64,000 nt of DNA. Source: Tretioscincus oriximinensis (Eukaryota; Chordata; Lepidosauria; Squamata; Gymnophthalmidae). Positions 22,690 through 35,660 of the stretch are shown here, one piece after another. Where the stretch lies: NCBI GenBank assembly GCA_022410635.1, contig JAJVDF010000258.1:380779-444778 (forward strand), in the 5' to 3' direction. Within the stretch, counting starts at the first letter, position 1. Every line of letters starts with the position of its first letter. The position numbers were made by a program, and so were the translations under genes. The notes beneath the pieces are model-generated. The model searched no databases. It was not told the origin of the DNA and saw nothing but the letters and a program-made list of their open reading frames with translations.

Positions 22690-25360
22690 GTAAGTCAGTA
22701 TTTCATCTTATGTTTGAGGAATCATCTCTATCTATAACCTTAAGCACATGCTTGAAAATACACTAAATTTGATTTAGAATTTGTNTACCTCTATGTATGC
22801 ACTGTGTATTTTTTGAGAAATGATAGTAGCAATGGTTAGATTAAAATAATTTAACAACTGATTCTNTTAAATGAGGTCATTATAGGAAGCAAAAACTGGA
22901 AATGACATCCAGTGATATCATTTCTGACAGACGGTGGTTTAAGAACCAGTGCATCAAACTCAACAAAAGATTAGTTCCCAGTTCTACCGGACCAGCTGAA
23001 TCCCACCATTGATTAAAAATATATTTGATCATTCTGATGAAAGTCAATAGAAAGGAAGTGCCTTTAGAGTACAGAGCAAAAAAATAAAGTATAGGCTATA
23101 GCTTATCTTATTATGTTGAAAGGTACAAGTAAAGGAAGTAAAAAATAACATTACAAATTGATTGAGAATTATATGTGTTGGTTGCCATTTGTTATAAAAC
23201 CTAGATCTAAGGGCTGTAGTGTGTTTCCTTTTTCATCCTTCAGTTGTATGGGGACAAAACAAACATTAACAAATCAGTCATTTTTAAGGTTGTGCCACAT
23301 TTGTCTGAGATGGTTTAGTGAATTTTGCATGGAGTAATTGGTTGGACCCAATAACCCAGGAGATCCTCTATAAAGCTGCTCTTGAAGATATTTTAGAAAT
23401 TGCAACTAGTTCAGAATGCAGTTGTAATATTACACTATAATTTAGAAGATTTGTACCAATTACAAGTTCACTATGAAGCTATTTAAAAAGAAGATTGTAA
23501 ATAACCTAAGTTCCAAATATCTGAAAGATCAACCACTTTGATTTCCCTAAAATATAGGAAAGCCATGCTGGTATTGCTAATAAGCTCTGAATTTTGGCAT
23601 AAGAGGTGACCTTTTAGTGGTAGCTCCCAGGTTATTAGGTTGAAACTCTGAGTTGTATTTTGCTACTTAAGTTACACTTTTTCAACCAGACTTACTTCTT
23701 TCATTTAAAATTTATTTTTGTTATTTTGCATTGCACACTAAGATTAATATAGTTGACACAATTCAAGATAAAAGAAAACATACAAATAAACTTTAGTTAT
23801 CAGAAACCTATTAAGAATTTTAATTTGTATAGAGGAGCAAAGAAGAGAAGGAAGGAAGGACTGAGACACACACTAATATAGAACTAAGGTGGTTTTTTTA
23901 TTATTATTACAGACAAAATTACTGGGCTTTTATGTTTCCATCTATTTTCCCTGCTTACATGCTGATAAATGTCAAAATCTGTATGCATGATGTTACTTGG
24001 CTAACAAATAACTTATTACTAAGCCTCTGTTTGTTGGAAGCTATAACTGAGAGAAGTCAATTGCTAAATGAAATGTTTGCCATCCCCCTTTATTGTACTC
24101 TCTTGAAAGTATTGTAAGAAACATTTCATTACCAGTGCTTGTGCATTTGACCATTACAATGAGAAAGCAATTAAAATGTTTAGGTTTTTTTTAAAAAAAA
24201 ATCTGTTCATCTATCCAAATCATTCTAACCACCTTAAAAAATCTTGTTTCACTCTGCTAAAATAAATATGGTTTATTTTCTAAGATAATAAGAAATTCTA
24301 GTATGGCAACTTCAGTTGTCAAATTCATAATATTAGAACCATTTTTTTAAAAATCCAAACAATATTTTACCACAAATTTCTTTTGTTAAATATCATGGAC
24401 AGAGTATTTTACCATTTATAATTAAATTTAGATTTTCTAAGAATAAGCTTTCTGCACATAACAAAACATATACGCACTCATTTTCCATAAATTTTATTTG
24501 TTTATGGATTATTTCATTTTGTAAAATAATCTAATATAGATTTAAAAATTAGACCATTTCATACTTATTTGGTGGTTCAGGTCATAGTTCATTTCTAGGC
24601 CTCCTCATTTTAACCTGGGATGGATCAGAGAGCCACCCTTACTAGTATGCTTCATCCTCACAATTGTTATATCTCTTGCTTCTTTAGTGGAGTTCTACCA
24701 TTTATTATCTCAGTCTGAGTGTAAAGATTCAGCAGTTTTTAATTAGCTTGAATCCCCTTTTCACTTTAAAAACAGTTTTGTTTCCATTGGTGTAACAATT
24801 ATTTCTACTACCAAAATAGATGCACAAAGAAGCCTATGTTGAATAACTGAAGTTTAAGAGTAGGGAGTAACAATTGGGAAAGGCAATTAGCTGAAACGTG
24901 TCTGGCACACATTTATCAAAGCTTTCTACTGCAAGTTTGCAAAAAGACTCCCTACGGTTTTCATCAATAGAGACTTAATTATTGAGACAACTAGAAGTGA
25001 TNAGATATCTACATATATTATATTTATGTATGTAATGTAATTTTTGATTTATGATAGTCATATTTGTACTTTTTAAGCATACTGGAAATACTAAAGACAT
25101 TGTTAATATAATTACATACAGTATATTTAGATTATGTTTAATTCTTTTTTGGAATTTTGTTGAATCTGAGAGACTAGAATTTGTTAGAAGAGCTAATCAT
25201 GGTAAATACAATGTTATAATCTCAAAAGATGGAAGAAGAGAAACCCAGAAGGTCTGGGGTGGCTTCAAGCTACCTATCCATTTAGGAAATTCAAGCTATC
25301 ACTTTATGCAACAATTTGTAATGTCCCAAAATTAATTAAAAAAATTTCCACGTTACTTTC

Positions 25361-25505
25361 TAGCAAATGTACTCTATGGAAGTATCAGTTGCCAAAATGG
25401 TCAGAGTAGTAGCCACTCTAATGAAATGAAACACACGCTATGTGTTCCATGGAAATATCGGTTGCTAATATGGCCAGAGTTGCAGCCACTCTGCTGAAAT
25501 GAAAC
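25361..25505 (+). repeat. Tandem duplication, unit about 73 bp, two copies
   Basis: Both copies carry atggaagtatcagttgcc or atggaaatatcggttgct, then atggtcagag or atggccagag, then agccactct and end in gaaatgaaac (25423-25432 and 25496-25505, exactly 73 apart). Divergence between copies shows the duplication is not recent. Confidence 0.85.
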
Positions 25506-26685
25506 TTCACTTTGGGATTTTCAGTGGAGCACTAGGCCTTGAGTCAAGGCATTGACTGTGGCTCTGAGCTCTGTTTGGGAGAAAATACAGAGTCTATTGG
25601 CCTTTTTAATTTCAACTCTGCTCCTGGGAGAGTAATGGTAGATAGAGGCTTTTTGTATGAATGGGAGCATTCACATATAATGAAGCCCGTCTTGAGTTTG
25701 TATTTATGCCAAGGTGCTGTATCTATGCTGCTGCTGCTGCTGCTGATTATGATTTAGAGAAGCTTTATTATTGATGTTTAAAGTTGCTCTACTTGATTCT
25801 ACTCCTAGAAAAGTTGTAGTTGCTTTACTTCTGTGACTGAGCAGTTTAATTGATTTCCCTTTTATAATTGCTTTTCCTTTATANATCACTAGAGGAAAGG
25901 CCACAAAATTACAGGTGTGGGATATCTGTCGGCTTATATGTCTGTACTTGTGTGTTGGTCCCTCCCACGCCTTCCCTCCCTGGCTCCATTACCCAGTGTT
26001 GTAGATTAGCAAAGCAACAGACTGTTAGTTTGCAAAAGCCTATTGTTACATTAATAGGCAAATGTTGAAGTCAAAGTTTGACAGACAGTTTCTAAACACC
26101 TAAAAACGTTTCAGGTTTTAAGTTGCAATAAATATATTTTCCTATATACAGAGGTTATTTATAGGCCTTTGTTGCAGATAAACAGTTCCTGTTGTCTCAG
26201 CCATCAGAAATCAAAAGAGATCTAAAGATATAACTAAAGCCTCTCAAATAACATCTACTAGTTACTTCAAATTAGCAGACTGCAGCGTATAGAGGAGAGT
26301 GGATTTGGCAGCAGCGTGCTATGCCGAAGCCTTACTTTCCTGAGAGGAAAAATAAACCTTTATCTCAAAATTGCAAGAATCTGTTCCAAACCACCAGATA
26401 AGTCTCTGACATACTGTAAATATCCTCTGAAGCTCGGCGGCGATATTGTTACATTACAGAAAGAGAAAATTAATTATATGTATGTGTGTGTGCGTGTGCG
26501 TGTGAGAGAAGGAGGGTTCTAGATGTGCACTTATCAATTAGGATTCCAGATGCCGCCATGCTTGTTTGTTTTTCCCTCACTCACTGAGGGCTTTTTAGAA
26601 TGCTGGCTGACTGGTGCAACAGTGGACAATTTCAGCTACTCAACTGTCTGGTTGAGTGATGTCACCAGGGGTCATCTCTCAATTA

Positions 26686-27515
26686 GGATATAGTAGGCTG
26701 ACCAGATGACCCCTTTTTTGGGGGGGACCCTGTTTGGGGGCGTCTACACCGTCCTCCCAAAGGGGGGGGCATTTCCCCAGTTTTTGCTGAGAATTTTATA
26801 TTATTATTATTATTAAATGAAATTCACTGCACTACCACTAGGGGGCTCTGACATCTGGGACCAACTCCTGAAGACACCCTTCCTCTAAGAAAAAAATAAA
26901 AAATACTCACACACTTCAAAACTTTCCCACACACTTAAAAAAAATAGTTTATTTTTTTTAAATCACTGCATCACCACTGGGGGCTCTGGCATCTGGGGCC
27001 AGCTCCTGAAAGCACCCTTCCCCTCAGTAAAAAGTAAAAAGTTCTCATGCACTTCAAAAAATTATCGCATACTTCAAAAAAAAGTGATTTTTTTAAAAAA
27101 AATCACTGCACCACCACTAGGAGTATCTGGCATCCAGGGCCTGCTCCTGAAGGCACCCTCCCCTCAGTGAAAAATAAAAATTCTCATGCACTTCTAACAA
27201 TTCTCACACACATAAAAAGTGATTTTTTTAAAGAAACAACTCACTGCACCACCACTAGAGGTCTCTAGCAACTGGGACAAGCTCATGAAGGCACCATCCC
27301 TTCTGTAAATAAATAAAAAATGCACATTTCTGATGCACTCCAAAAATTTTCACACACTTAAAAAAATTTCCACATGCTTCACAGATTTCTCGGGCAGGAA
27401 TTTCGGAAGGNAATGCATGTTGGTGGGTGATTTGCATATTTATGAATATGCAATTAGCATGAATATTAATTACCCCAGTTTGGGCCTCAGAAAATCTGGT
27501 CACCCTAGGATATAG
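26686..27515. mobile_element. Non-autonomous hAT-type transposon with 8-bp target duplication
   Basis: The element runs 26694-27507. The left end is taggctgaccagatgacccc and the complement of the right end is tagggtgaccagat, so the termini are inverted. It is flanked on both sides by ggatatag (26686-26693 and 27508-27515), a perfect 8-bp target site duplication, the hallmark length for the hAT superfamily. The interior is a 139-bp tandem array. No transposase coding sequence is present, so it depended on another element. Confidence 0.85.
26817..27385 (+). repeat. Tandem array, unit about 139 bp, four copies
   Basis: The word cactgca recurs at 26825, 26964, 27104 and 27242 (spacings 139, 140, 138). 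It is each time followed by ccaccacta-like sequence, then ctctggcatctggg-like sequence, ctcctgaaggcaccc, a poly-A-rich spacer and tctcatgcacttc-like sequence. The array forms most of the inside of the hAT-type element. A diverged piece of the same unit lies on the minus strand near 12345-12385. Confidence 0.88.
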
Positions 27516-28464
27516 GATTACAATGTTTTGAATTGTAACCTGTAGTTCCTCTGANTTGCTAAGCCCAGGAAGGGAAGTGAGTTTACGAGTAAACTAAATG
27601 CTGCCATTAATCCAAGGTACGGAAGTAATCCTTATTAAATAAATAATTATTTTCCTGGTTAAATATCTGTATCCTTCTGGGGTATGGTATTGATGAAGAC
27701 ACTGTTCCAAAACTTCTATCTTCTACATTTACAAAATTCCAGTGACCATTAGATATATTGGGAGCAGGAGCTGTCAAATAGCATTATTGTGTTCTTGCTT
27801 TATTTCTGTTCTATAAACCTCAACTTGTATGTTCCAGGTAATGTGTCACAGAGGTCAGATAAGTTTTCTCCTCTTCCTCCTCTGGAAAATGTGAAAGTGC
27901 TTTACATGTCTTATGAGTTAGTGGTTAGGATTAGATTCCTCCTAGCTAAATAAATAGCTAGGCTAGAGTACAATCTCAGTATGTCTTGTTCTTACAATTA
28001 AATCTGTACTCTTCTATCTTGAGTGCAGTTTTAGCTGCACACCCTGTACTTACTACTAATCTGAAACATTCCAACAAGAAGGCATGTTGTGCACATGAGC
28101 TTTGGCAGCAGAATTGCAATTTGTGTGTGTGAAATGGCTTATTTTTATTAGAAACAAAAGCTTTTTAAAATCAATCGTTACCCCCTTGCTTCTGTGGGAA
28201 CAGCATTTACAACCAGATAGTGCAGTTTAAAATACCTAAGATTTTATCCATAGACACNAATGTATTTTGCATTGACGTCCATAGCAAAATATTCCAAATC
28301 AGTGAATCAGTTCAGCTCCCAAGCCTAGATTTGGAAGGGAACATAATGGGACGCGTCTCCTGGGAGCAGTTAAGTGAGCTCATTGTAAGTGGAGTTCTTT
28401 TCCTTTGTTTGGACAATTTTCTGAACTGAACTATTGGAGTGTAAATTGACCTTTGAAAACCAGT

Positions 28465-28530
28465 TTTATTTATTTATGTAATTATTACATTTTTTTATCC
28501 CTGGATGGGTTGCAGTCTACAGTCATACAC
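28465..28530 (-). repeat. Possible L2-like tail fragment
   Basis: The + strand has tttatttatttatgtaatta and then atccctggatgggttgcag, the layout of a complemented LINE/SINE tail. The match to the clearer tails in this window is weak. Confidence 0.3.
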
Positions 28531-29528
28531 AAGGCACTGAAACATATTTAAAATATTAACAGAAACCTGAAATCTCAGAACTATAGTCATAAAACTGCCA
28601 ATGTATGCTTGAATGGTTCACAGGAAAGATTATTTCCATACCAATATGCCACATACTCATCTCCTGAACAATCCATCTAGAAAAAGTGAATTAGACACTG
28701 TTTACTTAATAATCCCCTACAGGAAGATAGTACCATAGAAAAAGATGTATTTTGGGGTATCCAAATACAGTGGTAAAAGTAATCAATATACATCTTTAGT
28801 GATGGGATACAACCTAATAGATCGGTTTCTTCTGTGGAAATTTTATGAGAATCAGTGGGCTGGTCTTTGCACTGATGATGGAGTCCCTTTTCTGTGAAGC
28901 CATAGTCTACGCCTCTCTAGTTTCCCTAATGCAGTTTCTATAGGTGGCACCATATAGTGCAAAATAATGTTATGCGAGTAATATCCACATCTGAAAAAGG
29001 TAGGGGGGAATGTCCTATTGCCATAATCCATTATTCTAAATCAAGGTAGTTATTTACAGTTCCACCCAACCCTAGCTCAACTCTCTGCCCAAATTATAAC
29101 TCTTGCCCCAACTGTACACCAACCCCACTACCCTGCCCAAATCTTACTGTTACAAAAAGCTCAAATTTTACCTTTTTGGCCTGGATGACACAATAAAATT
29201 ACAGATTGTCCATGAAATCTGTGGCATATAGCAACCCCAATCTATTTGTATTCACTTGGAGATCAATTCAAAATTATCTTATTGGGACTTAATGACAAAT
29301 TAATTTGTATATATACTCTACAAATATTAAGCCATAATGTATTCTTTACCATGTTTACTATATACATAATGTTGTTTGTGCATATATTTTAAATCGAAAT
29401 GTGCAGAGTTAATTGCAATGAGATGAGTTTTTTAAACATAGTGATTTGTATGTTCAGAGAATACTAATATGCACATGCACTTAGTAAGTTGAAGTAAAAG
29501 TTGGGACTTGTTGTTTCTCATGTTGTAG

Positions 29529-29684
29529 GCTCTTGTAAATGATATCCAGACAATCCAGCCAAGTTTGAATAGTGTTAATGATATTGGAAGGAAAATGAAG
29601 AATGAAGCAGAACCAGAGTTTGGTTTNAAAATTCAGACTGAACTAAAGGATCTTAATACTCAATGGGACCACATTTGTCAGCAG
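29529..29684 (+). CDS. DMD: Dystrophin exon 25 (R7)
   Basis: The exon is 156 bp, as in human, phase 0. It reads ALVNDIQTIQPSLNSVNDIG, then KNEAEPEFG, one codon with an undetermined third base (Phe or Leu), and KIQTELKDLNTQWDHICQQ. Human has LLVSDIQTIQPSLNSVNEGG. The acceptor is ttgtag. The donor is gtatcc, which lacks the usual +5 G. Confidence 0.97.
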
Positions 29685-30772
29685 GTATCCTAATTTCCTA
29701 ATATTGTTGGCTTCTCTCTGATTAAATAANTGAAATTTTATTGAATTTGTTTTCACATTAATTAACCTTTTAACTTATAGAATTCATTGAAAAAAATGAT
29801 ACTGGACAGAGGCTTATTGAATATATCAAAAACGTTGTTGTTGATATAAGTTGTCACCAATAAATAAAGTTCAGCAAGGTTAAATCAAAATAATTGTAAG
29901 GAATACTAATGATTTATGGCTGAATGAAATGAAACAACCTTATATATGTTCTGTGACTTGAATGTTTTACATGTTTGTTTTTTACAATGCTGGGCTCAAT
30001 CTCAAAATATAAGAAATTTCTTCCATGATTAAGATGTATAAACTTGCTTGTACTTTTTCTTTCTCCTCATTTTTAAGTATCAAAATCCGTTATTTAAGAT
30101 TCATTTAAACATATTTCGAGCAGAAGGATAGTTATAATGTCAAGCAATTTGAAATTTAGGCTGCATCCACACACCATAATGAGGTCTGCATAGGAGCTGC
30201 ATCCATACGCAGTAATGCCTGAATAGGAGCGCTGTCCCGGCAAACCTGCCATGTTATGGGTTAAATGGGAGCTGATATTTTCCGGCTCTCATGGCACTGA
30301 TCGCTGACCTACTTTGTGTTTGAATGTGGCCTGCTCAGCCAAGCCCCACCCCCCATCAGCCTTGAGCCCTGCAAAGCAGGCCGGACGGAGGGAAGGCTGC
30401 TCTCAACCACTCATGGGCCGATCCTGCCTTCCTCCCACCCACCTATTATAGTCGGCGAACTACNCATGCAGACGGCCACTGCCCATGATGACAGGTAAAC
30501 CCATTTTTAAGCCCCGCACNTGGATGCAGCCTTTGAAACCCAGGATTCAGAACAAGCCTTTGGAATGAATCCTATGGGGTTGACATGGAGTGTTGAAGGT
30601 GGAATGCCAGAAGATGTTGAGGAAAATATGGGGAGTCACTATTGTATGCAATGGATCAGTTTTGGTCCACCATTAAACTTTATATGCTACTTTCTTTAAA
30701 TAATTTATGTAGTGAGTATTTAATATTCTGTTAACATTGATTCTAAACTCAGCACCATTTTCCCCCTTTAAG
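29685..30772 (+). other. DMD intron 25
   Basis: The intron is 1,088 bp. Most of the middle is a candidate MITE (30158-30532). The flanks are AT-rich and show nothing else. Confidence 0.85.
30158..30532. mobile_element. Candidate MITE with ggctgcatcc termini
   Basis: The left end is aggctgcatccacac. The complement of the right end is aggctgcatcca, followed after one N by gtgc, so the termini are inverted repeats. The interior is GC-rich, contrasting sharply with the intron, and has no coding sequence. Termini of this kind are common in squamate non-autonomous DNA transposons. The flanks (tta on the left, ttt or ttg on the right) do not give a clean target duplication. Confidence 0.6.
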
Positions 30773-30943
30773 GCTCATGCCAAGAAAGCAGCACTTAAAA
30801 GTGGATTGGATAAGACTGTCAGTCTTCGAAAGGACTTATCAGAAATGCATGAATGGATAACGCAAGCAGAAGAAGAGTATCTGGAGAGGGATTTTGAGTA
30901 TAAAACACCAGATGAGTTACAGAAAGCTGTTGAAGAACTAAAA
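30773..30943 (+). CDS. DMD: Dystrophin exon 26 (R8 start)
   Basis: The exon is 171 bp, as in human, phase 0. It reads [20 protein letters not shown], then [20 protein letters not shown] and [16 protein letters not shown]. Against the human exon as I recall it, about 9 of 57 residues differ and none are indels. The acceptor ends in aag after a clean pyrimidine run (tcccccttt); the donor is gtaaga. Confidence 0.98.
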
Positions 30944-33900
30944 GTAAGAACTTTTTTGCTTTGTATCTGATTTCCTCTGAAAGTCAACATAGATGACCTC
31001 AACACTACTACCATCCCAATGAATTCATTGTTGTCCACTTGTTAACTCCATCTGTTCTCCATTTCTTCCCCAAAATTGCTGAAACGCATGTCTGTTGCTT
31101 CCATGACTCTATTTATCTAAATCATGTTCTGCCTACTCATCTTTTTCCCTCCAGGCTTTGCCAGCATCGGAGTCTTTTCCAATGAACTCTGGCTTCTCTT
31201 TATGTGTCCAAAGTATTTGCGCTTCAATTTTGTTTTTTGTCTTTCCAATGAAGTAGAAGAATTTATTTGCTTTAGTATGGTATGTAGCAAGAGTTCATTC
31301 AATTTGGTGAACACCCTTGAGCTCATTTTTAAGTTTCATTCACATCTTTAAACAGCCTCTTATATTGTACTACCCAAAGAAAACAGGCAACTAAATTTAA
31401 ACATCTTCTCACATGGACCTGGTATAGTTTCACACCATGCTGCCATTGGCGGTATCTGACTTCCTCTACCAGGCTTCAAACTGTTAGTTATATCAACCAT
31501 TTGCTACTGATAACGATGATTTTACAGTTCAGATCACAGTGAAGATTATAATTCTACAAGTCAACAAATACTATGGGCAATGCAAAACTAGATCTGACAT
31601 GCCCATACATAATATTGTAAAGTCTAACTCTTTAGAAGTTAAAAACAGTCTATGCCAAATTCTATGTGATACATTTAACTCACCACATAGTGCTAAAATG
31701 TTGGCACAATTTCATTTGTATAAATACCCAAATAGTACTAATTTGTAGATTAGTCTGATTTGCATAATAAACAAATTGAGTTTGTTTGCCAGTTAGCCTA
31801 CTTTGCATAATATACATAAATAGATCTCCAGCAAAAGGGCCAGTAGCACTTTGAGACTAACAGGAGAAATGTGGGTGGCATAAGCTTTTGTAGACACGTC
31901 TATTTCTTCAGATGCTGAGGGACTAATGTCAGGGTCAGGTATTTATAGAAAACTATATATGGGAGATGACAAAGCATATGCAAATGTGATGGGGTATGAA
32001 CTCCAGGTTTAGAGAAACAGGTAAATAGCAGAAACTAATCCTCTCATGTGAAAACAAATAAGAAAAAATAAAGTAGAACATGATTAAGTTATTTCACACA
32101 CACCCAACTTAAATGGGCAATTTCAGACTTNATAAAATGAACACTTTCACATGGACAGATCATTTTATTTGCTTATGATTATTAGATAATCATATAGAAC
32201 CATGTAGGTTCTTTCATTGAAATGATGGTGGTTTTGTACACATACATTAAATGCTTTGCTGACACTGATTGTGAGGGTCTTTTAATAATGAAACAGTATT
32301 CTTCATTTTGAAACCATGTGTAATGCATGAGGAAATACCTATGTGATTAGCAAACCTACATGGCACACTTGCAGAATATGGCCGTATGTGATTTTATTAT
32401 GGTTTATGATGAATTATTGATCTTCCAAGATCAATGATACTGACTTTCAATAAATATTCAGTAGTTTTAGTGAATTGTTGGATAAGTAATAAGTAGTGAG
32501 CTCAGCTACATTGTATTGATTAAACTAAACTTTCTTCCGTATAATCACAAATTTGTTTTGCTCAGATAGAATTTATGTACCTTGTACAAAACTAAGAGAA
32601 GTTAGACATGGACAATTCTCATATATTTTCATATAGATAGGCAAGCAGGAAGAAGGTAGGGGCTGAAAATATGGAACAATTAAATGTTAAAAACAAGTAA
32701 GTACAATTATTTGAAAATAATACATTGTGTACCGAATTATATGCTTAATAATGAAATGAAGTAGTTATTCTAAAATCCTGACAATTGCTTTTCAGAAAAG
32801 ATACATATGATGCTCAGAACACATCCTCACTGAATCACTACTGCAATCCAATAGCCAATATGGAATTACAGAAGTTCCACCTAATGTCTGCACCTTGATT
32901 TCTTTTAGTTCTGCTGCCAATCTTATGTAAAGGGAGNTAATTTGCCATACAGCTAATAAAATTAGGACTCTTCTGCACTTACCCACAGAAAGAGAATTAG
33001 GGCTCCAAAGGATGCCATCACATGCTAGGAGTGACTGTTGCAGGTTCTTCTCCTTCATAGATTATCTGCATTGGACAAAATAATAAACAGCTGCAAAATG
33101 GTGCTGCAGTTTTTCTATGGAACTTTTTAAAGAAGTGTTCTGGTCTATAAGGGCAATACAAATAGCATGTTCTTACACTGGCTAGCAAAATGTGTCCCTT
33201 AGGAAGTGCTTTCAGAAGTACCATTGGAACTGTGCATTGAGCCTTCTGAAAACTGTTAATTCCTGCCCTTTGAAGACTATGCCAACTTTGAAGCTGACAG
33301 CTAAGGCTAAATCATGGTAACCTGAATGCTAACAAAGTAGTAATACTATCATCCAGTATGACCCATAAAATCATGCTATGTGGATCAGAACAGCTTACAT
33401 AGGGTGGAAAAGATTGTAGTTCTTACTAATTTATTTTCTGACAGCTTCTTCTCATGATAAAATGTGGATTATGTTACATGCCTGATGCCCTTTTCAGGAT
33501 CTAGATTCTGCTGAGTGGGGCCTACCAGGGTGTGGCCAAAGCCTTTGTGCAGCCAGGAGTGGCCCATGGGCTGCCATTTCCCCAGCTCAATCTAGAAAAA
33601 TGGTATGAGTCTTGCTTTTGGTTCTTACCCTGTACATCTGTACCTTGCCACTCACCACCACCTTCACCATTTCTTTTTCTCAATGTTATCAGAGCAGTGT
33701 CTACTAAATATGGGAATGAAGAAAAATTGCCGGAATACGACTCTCTAGGTATTGTTGAACTACAGCACTTATGGTTGACAATTAGCATGAGTAAAAAAGG
33801 CTGTGGTGTAACAAAATCTGAAAGAGGTTGTATTTTCCACTCCTGGTGTTTTAATGTTAAGGAATGAAGAATTGTAGCTGAATTTTAAGGTAACGAATGT

Positions 33901-34041
33901 GCTTTTTTCTTACCATACAGCTAATATACATCTATACAAAACATTTTTGGCTGAATTTGCAATTATGTTGTTGATGCCATAGTCCATTTTCCACTTTTTT
34001 GTTTTCATGAGTAATAATGATTATTATTTATATGTTTTCAG
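30944..34041 (+). other. DMD intron 26
   Basis: The intron is 3,098 bp. The only recognisable insertion is a Penelope terminal fragment (31828-31930). The segment 33490-33800 is somewhat less AT-rich but carries no motif I can name. The rest is unremarkable AT-rich sequence. Confidence 0.8.
31828..31930 (+). repeat. Solo Penelope-type terminal fragment
   Basis: This is the best preserved copy of the terminal motif in the window: ccagtagcactttgagacta, then ggtggcataagcttttgtag, acacgtctatttcttcagat and gctgagg. It is used here as the reference for the other solo fragments. Confidence 0.7.
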
Positions 34042-34224
34042 AGAGCAAAAGAAGAAGCCACACAAAAAGAAGTGAAAGTGAAGCTTCTGACAAACTCAGT
34101 GAACAATTTTATAGCAAGGGCTCCACCTGCAGCCCACGAGGCCTTAAAAAAGGAACTCGATGTTCTCACTAAGAACTACCAGCGACTTTGCAGCAGGCTA
34201 AATGGAAAGTGCAAAACTTTGGAG
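34042..34224 (+). CDS. DMD: Dystrophin exon 27 (R8)
   Basis: The exon is 183 bp, as in human, phase 0. It reads RAKEEATQKEVKVKLLTNSV, then ARAPPAAHEALKKELDVLTK and CSRLNGKCKTLE. Human has RAKEEAQQKEAKVKLLTESV. The acceptor is tttcag, followed immediately by agag. The second AG two bases downstream would break the frame, so the first is used. The donor is gtcagt. Confidence 0.97.
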
Positions 34225-35191
34225 GTCAGTTNTTTCTCACAGTTAAAATTGGAATATTTTAGACAATAACAGTAAAGTTAACAAGTAGAAAACCTGATCA
34301 AGAGAAACATGAAATACCTCACAGGTTTTAATTGATAATATTGTAGTACAGCAATGTTAGGTTTTGCAGTATAATGAATAGAATTAGCCAGTTTTGAATC
34401 CACACTTCTTATATGGATTTGCTCAAAATGCAAAAACTAATAAAATTAGATTGGTCTCTACTCTTGGTGTTGATGAACATTTTACATTATATATACTTTG
34501 TTTTTGTTTCAATCTGTTTATTCTTTCTTTCAAAATATAATGTAAAGCATAACATGCTGTATAATCACTCTCTTATTCATATACCTTAACCATACATTAA
34601 ATCCTTATTCCCCCTTTTCCCCCTCCCTCTCCCACCTCCCAGCTACAGAATATATCAATTTTCAACATAAACTCTCTGTCATGGTTCTTATATTTGTATA
34701 CAATGCGTCCTTACAGGTTATTCCTTATTCATGGAAAATAAAAATTTTGACCTACTTTTTATAAAATCATTTACCAAGATTCTAATTGTCCTCATCCATA
34801 TATCCCTGTGCTCTTTCACAATATCAAATTTAAGTTGATCCAAAATGTACTTATGCTAGTTCACCAAAGGCCATTCCTCCTTTCCCCTCCATTTTAATAC
34901 TATTACCGATGTGACTGTTGTCAACAATTGTTCTTTATGTAACGATGCTCTCCATTTATTCTAGATTTTTCTAAATTTAACAGAGCAAATTCATGTCACA
35001 TCATTTATACTAGTTCAATTTTTTCATAGTTTTGGAATTAAACCTTAGAAAGAGGAAGATTAGTTTTATACTTATATTGATGCGGCCTGATCCTGATGTC
35101 ATCAAGGGAGGAGTATGAATAATATATAAGTCATTCACTTCTTCTCACAGAATGGTTTGAGATTTAAGTAGATTTCAAAGAAGTAGCCATG

Positions 35192-35625
35192 TTAAGAACA
35201 TAAGAACATAAGAAAACATACTGGATCAGCCATAGCCCATCTATTCCAGCATTCTGTCTCACACAGAAGCCCACCAGATGCACCTGGGCAGTCCGAATAG
35301 AGGAAAGCAAAATATGCACCTCTTCATGACTCCCTGCAAATGGTATTTCAGGAGTCCTGCCTGTTGCTCCATCCCGGAGGCAACATCCAGACATCCATCC
35401 TAGTACCCATTTATANCCTTGGCGTCCATAAACCTGTCTAGTCCTGTCTTGAAACTATTTAAGCTGTTAGCTACCACTACCTCTTCAGAAAGTAAATTCC
35501 ACAGGCCGATGACTTTCCTTTGTCTTTCACTTTTCTACCCATCAGTTTTAAGGAGTGCCCTCTGGTCCTAGTGTTGTGTGATAGAGAAAACATTTTTTCT
35601 CTTTATTCACCCTGTTCTATGTTAG
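35192..35625 (-). mobile_element. CR1 LINE 3' end
   Basis: On the + strand it starts aagaacataagaacataaga, then acatactggatcagccatag and agcattctgtctcacacaga. It continues through the complement of the 3' untranslated region and the last codons (about 35490-35620) and stops where the copy at 57104 goes on. It is 5'-truncated, as is usual for CR1. Confidence 0.85.
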
Positions 35626-35660
35626 TCTGGGCCCAGATAATTTAGCAAGGGGGGATATAA

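Larger units (their letters stand above)
22690..29528 (+). other. DMD intron 24
   Basis: The intron is 6,839 bp. The first part (22690-25350) is AT-rich with nothing recognisable. Then come a two-copy 73-bp tandem duplication (25361-25505), an 814-bp hAT-type element (26694-27507) and a weak L2-like tail (28465-28530). 27520-28460 and 28540-29520 show nothing else. Confidence 0.85.

Noticed and set aside
23932..24117. Open frame starting MFPSIFPAYMLINVK in intron 24
   Set aside because: It lies in AT-rich intron with no splice context in phase and no conservation clue. It is a chance open frame.
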